Source: Micromonospora echinaurantiaca
Lineage (GTDB): Bacteria > Actinomycetota > Actinomycetes > Mycobacteriales > Micromonosporaceae
Assembly (NCBI RefSeq): GCF_900090235.1
Contig: NZ_LT607750.1
Coordinates: 3,112,501 to 3,176,500, forward strand
DNA length: 64,000 bases
Direction of reading: 5' to 3'
The notes beneath the pieces are model-generated. The model searched no databases. It saw only the letters and a program-made list of their open reading frames with translations, and was not told the origin of the DNA. Position numbers and translations under genes: made by a program. Position 1 is the first letter of the stretch. Each line of letters begins with the position of its first letter. This document shows positions 59,602 through 64,000 of this stretch, piece by piece.

Positions 59602-61203
59602 CTACGGCGGGTCGGCGCGGAACCCGGCGGCGAGTTCCTCGTCGTACGTGGCGATCGGCTGGCCGTCGGCGGCGTAGGCGACCAGCCGCCCGTGCGCCAT
59701 GGTCGCCGACCGGAACGAGAACGTCCGGGTTCCTGGGTAGGCGGCCAGCAGCGGGATCTCCCGGGGCGCGCCGCCCGGCGCCGAGTAGTAGGCCAGCCGC
59801 GCCACCCGCGGCGCGACCACCCCGTTGACCCGTACCTTCGTCTTCTCGACCCGGGTGCCGAAGGTGACCGGCGCGTCGGTGCCGAAGGCGGCGCACTCGG
59901 CCGGCCCGCGGCAGACGAAGAAGTACCGCGGGTTGACCACGTCGTCGAGGTCGTACGCCTTGAAGGTGGGATCGGCGCCGGCCGGTAGCGGCTGCACGGC
60001 GAAGAACGCCAGGGTGGCGGCGGCCGCGACGCCGACCCGCAGCCAGGCCCGGCGTGGCGCCGCCGTACGGGCGGTGCGGGTGGCGGCGACCGCCACCCCG
60101 CCGAACCCGGCCAGGCAGAGCAGGCACACGCCGAGCGTGCGCGCGTTCTCGAAGAGGAACTGCACGCCCGGCCGGGTCGAGATCGGGCTGAGCACGGCAC
60201 CGAGCGACACCACCATGGTCGCCAGCAGCGCGACGCCGGCCACCCGGCGGGCGACGCCGGCGAGCCCGATCAGCAGCATGGCGGCGAGCACCGTCCAGAT
60301 CTGGTGGTGGGTCCAGGACACCGGGGAGGCGGCCACTGTCGCGCAGCCGATGAGCACCGCCGCGTGCCCCGGCCGGCCGTGCGCGGCCAGGTGTCGGGCG
60401 CGCAGCAGCGCCACCGCGCAGATCGCGGCCACCAGGGCGGCCCACACCAGCGGCAGGGCGGCCTCGTCGACGCCGACGCGCAGCAGCATCCCGTGCACCG
60501 ACTGGTTGCCCAGCGAGGCCAGGTTGCCGATCCGGGATGTCTCCAGCACGGTGCCGGCCCAGTAGGTCCAGCTCTCCCCCGGCAGCACGACGGCGGCGAT
60601 GCCCGCGCAGGCGACGAAGGCGGCCATCGCCCGGGCGGCGTCGCGCCACCGGCCGGTGGCCAGGAAGTAGACCACGAACAGTAGCGGGGTCAGCTTGATC
60701 GCCGCGGCCACCCCGACCAGGATCCCGCGCAGCCGGGCCGGCACGACGCCCATCCCGTCGAGCAGCGCCGCCAGCACGATGAAGATGCTGACCTGCCCGA
60801 AGCGCAGGTTGCTCTGCACCGGCGCGGAGAGCAGCAGCCCGAGCGCCACCGCCGCGACCACCAGCGCCCGCCGGGACCGGCCGGCGGTCAGGGCGGCGCC
60901 GACCGGCACGGCGACGGCGACCACCGCGGCGTACGTGGCCAGCAGCCAGACCACCTGCGCCACGCCCTCTGGCACGACAGTGATCGGCCACAGCGCCAGC
61001 GCGGCGAACGGCGGGTAGGTGAACGGGCCGCCGTTCTCCGCCACGTAGCCGTAGAGCGGGCGGCCGGCCCGCAGGTCGGCCAGCGCCCCGTAGTAGATGT
61101 GCAGGTCGGAGAGGCGGTCCTCGCGGCGCAGCACGAGCAGCGTGGACACCAGCGCGGTCACCGCGAACCCGGCCCAGAGCAGCAGCACCCGCCGGTCTCG
61201 CAT
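59602..61203 (-). CDS. GT87-like polyprenyl-sugar mannosyltransferase (DUF2029) membrane protein
   Basis: The 533-residue protein is read from ATG 61203 (MRDRRVLLLWAG). It has about 10-11 membrane helices. An early loop DLHIYYGALADLRAGRPLYGYVAENGGPFTYPPFAAL carries the conserved Asp and FTYPP of GT87 (GT-C fold) glycosyltransferases. These use polyprenyl-phosphate mannose for lipomannan or related glycans in actinobacteria. Unusually, the last ~130 residues after the membrane part form a soluble extracellular domain (DPTFKAYDLDDVVNPRYFFVCRG). No partner genes for glycan synthesis are adjacent. Confidence 0.83.
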   Translation of the reverse strand: MRDRRVLLLWAGFAVTALVSTLLVLRREDRLSDLHIYYGALADLRAGRPLYGYVAENGGPFTYPPFAALALWPITVVPEGVAQVVWLLATYAAVVAVAVPVGAALTAGRSRRALVVAAVALGLLLSAPVQSNLRFGQVSIFIVLAALLDGMGVVPARLRGILVGVAAAIKLTPLLFVVYFLATGRWRDAARAMAAFVACAGIAAVVLPGESWTYWAGTVLETSRIGNLASLGNQSVHGMLLRVGVDEAALPLVWAALVAAICAVALLRARHLAAHGRPGHAAVLIGCATVAASPVSWTHHQIWTVLAAMLLIGLAGVARRVAGVALLATMVVSLGAVLSPISTRPGVQFLFENARTLGVCLLCLAGFGGVAVAATRTARTAAPRRAWLRVGVAAAATLAFFAVQPLPAGADPTFKAYDLDDVVNPRYFFVCRGPAECAAFGTDAPVTFGTRVEKTKVRVNGVVAPRVARLAYYSAPGGAPREIPLLAAYPGTRTFSFRSATMAHGRLVAYAADGQPIATYDEELAAGFRADPP

Positions 61204-61368
61204 GACCCGAGGATAGGTGAGGACGCGACGGTGCGGGTACCACGGTGGACGGTCCGCCGCTGGCCTGGGACCGCGCGGAGCCGCGCCGGATCCGGCTCGA
61301 CGATCTTCCCGCCGCCGGCTCCCCCTCCTACAGTGATGGCCACCCGTCCCTCGACCCCGGAAGGTGCC

Positions 61369-62937
61369 ATGAGCATCCGCGTGTACCGCAACGCCGCGAT
61401 CCACACCGGCGACCGCGCCAACCCGTCGGCCCAGGCCATGGCCGTCGACGGCGAGCGGCTGCTGGCCGTCGGCACCGAGGCGGAGGTACGCGCGGCCGCC
61501 GGAGCGGGCGCGGAGCTGGTCGACCTGGCCGGCGCCGCGGTGCTCCCCGGCCTCTACGACGCCCACATCCACACCGCGCAGTACGCGCAGAGCCTGGACG
61601 CCGTGGACCTGCGGGACGTCCGCTCGCTGGCCGAGGCACTGACCCGGGTGGCCGCGCACGCGGCGCGGCTGCGACCCGGCGGGTGGCTGTTCGGGGGCCG
61701 GTGGGACAGCAACACCTGGGATCCGCCGGTCCAGCCGGACCGGTACGCGCTGGACTCGGTCTGCCCCGAACTGCCGGTCGCGCTGCCCAGCGTGGACGGG
61801 CACACGGTGTGGGCCAACTCGGCCGCGCTGCGACTGGTCGGCATCGACGCCGACACCCCCGACCCGGTGGGCGGGGAGATCGTCCGGGACGAGCGTGGCG
61901 AACCGACCGGGATCCTGCGCGAGTCCGCCTGCCGGCCGCTGCGCGACCTGATGGTCTCCCCCGACCTGCGCGACCAGCTCCGCGCCGCACAGGAGGAGTT
62001 GCTGGCGCTCGGCCTGACCAGCGTGCACGACATCGACGGCGAGGACTGCCGGGCGGCCTACCTGGAGCTGCGCGCCGCCGGCGAGCTGAAGCTGCGGGTG
62101 CACAAGGCGATCCCGATGAGCCACCTGGACGCCGCGATCGCCGAGGGCCGCCGCACCGGGCAGGGCGACGACTGGTTCCGCACCGGGCCGGTGAAGATCT
62201 TCAGCGACGGCGCGCTGGGCTCGCACACCTGCCACATGAGCGAGCCGTTCGCCGGCGAGCACGACAACGTGGGCATCGCGGTCACCCCGTACGAGGATCT
62301 GGTCAAGCTCTTCGCCCGGGCCGCGGAAGCCGGCATCGCGGTGGCCACGCACGCCATCGGCGACCAGGCCAACCATCTGGTGATCGACGCCTACCAGGCC
62401 ATCGGCCGTACGCCCGGGCTGCGGCACCGGATCGAACACGCCCAGCACCTGCGGGCCGCCGACCTGCCCCGGATGGCCCGGCTGGGCATCGTCGCCTCGA
62501 TGCAGCCGGTGCACTGCACCAGCGACATCGACCTGGTGGACAGCCTGCTCGCCGGACACGACCTGGCCTCGTACGCCTGGCGGGGGATGCTGGACGCCGG
62601 CGTGCCGCTCGCCTTCGGCTCCGACGCCCCGGTGGAGCATCCCAACCCGTTCCCCGCGCTCTACGCGGCGGTGACCCGCAGCCGCCCGGACGGGACGCCG
62701 GCCGGCGGCTGGCAGCCTGAGCAGCGGCTCAGCATGGCCGAGGCGCTCGCCGCGCACACCCTCGGCGCGGCCCGGGCCGCCGGCGAGGAGGAGCGCAAGG
62801 GCGTCCTCGCGCCCGGCATGCTCGCCGACTTCATCGCGGTCGACACCGATCCCCTGCGGGAGTCACCGGAGGCGGTGCTGCGCACCCGGGTGCTGACCAC
62901 CGTCGTCGGCGGCGAGATCCGCTGGCAGCGCGGCTGA
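61369..62937 (+). CDS. YtcJ-like amidohydrolase
   Basis: The 522-residue protein is read from ATG 61369 with GGAAGG upstream. It is an amidohydrolase-superfamily member of the YtcJ/amidohydrolase-3 type: metal-binding HxH in LYDAHIHTAQ (~64-66), HAIGDQANHLVIDAYQ, HRIEHAQHL and SDAPVEHPNPF as further metal and catalytic positions. Substrates of such enzymes include formamides and cyclic amides. No signal sequence is present. It converges on the PucR gene with a 12-base gap. Confidence 0.87.
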   Translation: MSIRVYRNAAIHTGDRANPSAQAMAVDGERLLAVGTEAEVRAAAGAGAELVDLAGAAVLPGLYDAHIHTAQYAQSLDAVDLRDVRSLAEALTRVAAHAARLRPGGWLFGGRWDSNTWDPPVQPDRYALDSVCPELPVALPSVDGHTVWANSAALRLVGIDADTPDPVGGEIVRDERGEPTGILRESACRPLRDLMVSPDLRDQLRAAQEELLALGLTSVHDIDGEDCRAAYLELRAAGELKLRVHKAIPMSHLDAAIAEGRRTGQGDDWFRTGPVKIFSDGALGSHTCHMSEPFAGEHDNVGIAVTPYEDLVKLFARAAEAGIAVATHAIGDQANHLVIDAYQAIGRTPGLRHRIEHAQHLRAADLPRMARLGIVASMQPVHCTSDIDLVDSLLAGHDLASYAWRGMLDAGVPLAFGSDAPVEHPNPFPALYAAVTRSRPDGTPAGGWQPEQRLSMAEALAAHTLGAARAAGEEERKGVLAPGMLADFIAVDTDPLRESPEAVLRTRVLTTVVGGEIRWQRG

Positions 62938-62949
62938 CGGACCAGCTAG

Positions 62950-64000
62950 TCACCCGCCTGGCGCGAGCGGTTCCCGGCGTAGCGCGGCGAGCTGGATCTG
63001 CAGCGCCAGCCGGGTACGCGCCGAGCCCAGGTCGACGGGGACGACCTCGGCGAGGCGGCGCATCCGGTACCGCAGCGTGTTGGGGTGCACGTGCAACCGT
63101 CGGGCCGCCCTCGTCGGGTCACCCTGCTCCTCGATCCAGGCGGCGACCGTGGCGACGTAGTCGGTGCCGTGCTGCCGGTCGTGCGCGACGAGGGCGGGCA
63201 GCGGCCCGCCGACCAGCAGGTCGGCCCGCGGCACCGTACTGACCACCCGGTGCACGACCACGTCCGCCCAGACGTCCTCGAACCGCAGCACCGGGCCGCG
63301 CCGGGCCGGCCCGTGCAGGGCGAGCAGTTCCGCCGCCTCGGCGCGGGAGCGCCGCAGGTCCGGCAGGGTGCGGGCGACACCGCCCGAGGCGGCGGACAGC
63401 CCCGGGTCGTGCCGGGCGATGTCGTGGATCAACCGCTCCAGCCACAGCCAGGAGCCGGGCGCCTCGCCGTCGGCGGCCACCACGGCGAACAGCACCTCAC
63501 CGAGGTCCGCGATCAGCGGCTGGCGCCACCCGTGCCGGCGGGTGATCGACTCCCACAGGGCGAGGTTGTGCACCAGCTCCGGCGTACCGCCGTGGGCCCC
63601 GAGCGCGACCACCCGCCACGGACCGGCGGGCAGGCCCAGCTCCTCGCGGCCGAGCCGGCCGGGATCGCGCAGCGCGGCGCGTAGCCGGTCGGCCGCCGCG
63701 CGGCGGGCGACGTCGGCCTGCACCCGCAGCCGGAGCAGGTGCAGCGCCAGCTGGGACGCGGTGCCCTGGAGGTCGCGCAGCCGCTCGTCCGGCACCGGGC
63801 CGTCGACCACCGCCCAGATCGAGCCGAGCAGCTCGCCGCCGGCCCGGATCGGGATCACCAGCCGGGGCAGCGTCCCGTCCGGCCCCTGCGGTACGAAGAT
63901 CAGGTCGCTGCCGGTGGCGAGCTTGCGGAACACCCCACGCGACCGGAAGTGCGCGATCACCTCGCCGGGCACCCGCCGCCCGACGATGGTCGAGACGCGG
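62950..64000 (-). CDS. PucR-family transcriptional regulator (5' end outside window)
   Basis: At least 350 residues are visible; the N-terminus lies beyond position 64000. The C-terminal PucR-type helix-turn-helix reads RAARRLHVHPNTLRYRMRRLAEV (near 63055-63125). Upstream is a GGDEF-like/PucR middle domain (DIARHDPGLSAASGGVARTLPDL). The N-terminal visible part (LVIPIRAGGELLGSIWAVVDGPV) resembles a GAF-type sensor domain. The family often controls purine or amino-acid use, and here could control the adjacent amidohydrolase, but the genes converge. Confidence 0.85.
   Translation of the reverse strand, partial: RVSTIVGRRVPGEVIAHFRSRGVFRKLATGSDLIFVPQGPDGTLPRLVIPIRAGGELLGSIWAVVDGPVPDERLRDLQGTASQLALHLLRLRVQADVARRAAADRLRAALRDPGRLGREELGLPAGPWRVVALGAHGGTPELVHNLALWESITRRHGWRQPLIADLGEVLFAVVAADGEAPGSWLWLERLIHDIARHDPGLSAASGGVARTLPDLRRSRAEAAELLALHGPARRGPVLRFEDVWADVVVHRVVSTVPRADLLVGGPLPALVAHDRQHGTDYVATVAAWIEEQGDPTRAARRLHVHPNTLRYRMRRLAEVVPVDLGSARTRLALQIQLAALRREPLAPGG

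Noticed and set aside
59602-62757. 1051-codon minus-strand frame across the GT87 gene and the amidohydrolase
   Set aside because: Only the first part (GT87) is coding; the region beyond 61203 is antisense to the amidohydrolase with metal-binding motifs.
1-64000. tRNA, rRNA, IS elements, phage attachment sites
   Set aside because: No cloverleaf-like tRNA, no rRNA, no transposase or integrase gene and no terminal repeats were seen by eye. A tRNAscan and IS search would settle it.

Overview
The window is uniformly GC-rich with strong third-position GC bias. It has frequent GTG and TTG starts, 4-bp ATGA/GTGA overlaps between co-directional genes, and multi-sugar ABC importers with no ATPase gene beside them. 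All of this fits a Gram-positive actinomycete, most plausibly Micromonosporaceae (inference; no 16S or other marker is present). I saw no rRNA, tRNA, CRISPR array, insertion sequence or prophage.

Layout. 0-6.6 kb: a plus-strand run of two lipoprotein or anchored proteins flanking an RNase H-fold protein, then an SMC/RecF-like ATPase with a translationally coupled small partner and a DUF4190 membrane protein. 6.7-10.9 kb: small orphan genes, a DUF4184 membrane protein, a pseudogene-like remnant and an anchored PQQ-type beta-propeller protein. 11.0-16.6 kb: an uncharacterised two-gene minus-strand operon (552 aa, and 693 aa with a C-terminal membrane domain) divergent from a helical-repeat protein. 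16.6-18.7 kb: a Cmx/CmrA-type chloramphenicol efflux gene preceded by a leader ORF and an RBS-sequestering hairpin. 18.9-24.5 kb: secreted LVIVD protein, small secreted protein, DUF305 protein and APC amino-acid permease.

24.8-35.2 kb: a complete-looking aerobic carbon monoxide dehydrogenase locus. coxM-coxS-coxL encode the Mo-Cu enzyme; CoxL carries the form I loop AYACSFR. They are followed by an XdhC-TRASH/YHS fusion, a MobA-like nucleotidyltransferase, coxD, coxG and coxE, with a divergent XdhC gene and a convergent LysR regulator. A ~50-bp near-perfect palindrome lies in the xdhC-coxM promoter region. 35.3-37.5 kb: flavin oxidoreductase, DUF2867 protein and divergent TetR regulator with a clear operator.

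37.5-47.3 kb: the most unusual region, a three-gene minus-strand operon. Two giant paralogous proteins (1721 and 1418 aa) share a modular core of roughly 1100-1200 residues but end in different enzymes: an alpha/beta hydrolase plus beta domain, and a papain-like cysteine protease. A 94-aa protein lies between them. I recognise no named system with this architecture.

47.6-59.0 kb: a xylan/xylo-oligosaccharide locus with a GH3 glycosidase, two ABC permeases, a solute-binding lipoprotein, a divergent LacI regulator with operator, a GH10 xylanase and a GH43 enzyme with shared CGAAACTTTCG sites, and an MFS exporter. 59.0-64.0 kb: a small HTH protein flanked by matching operator-like repeats, a GT87-type membrane protein, a YtcJ-like amidohydrolase and a PucR-family regulator truncated by the window edge.
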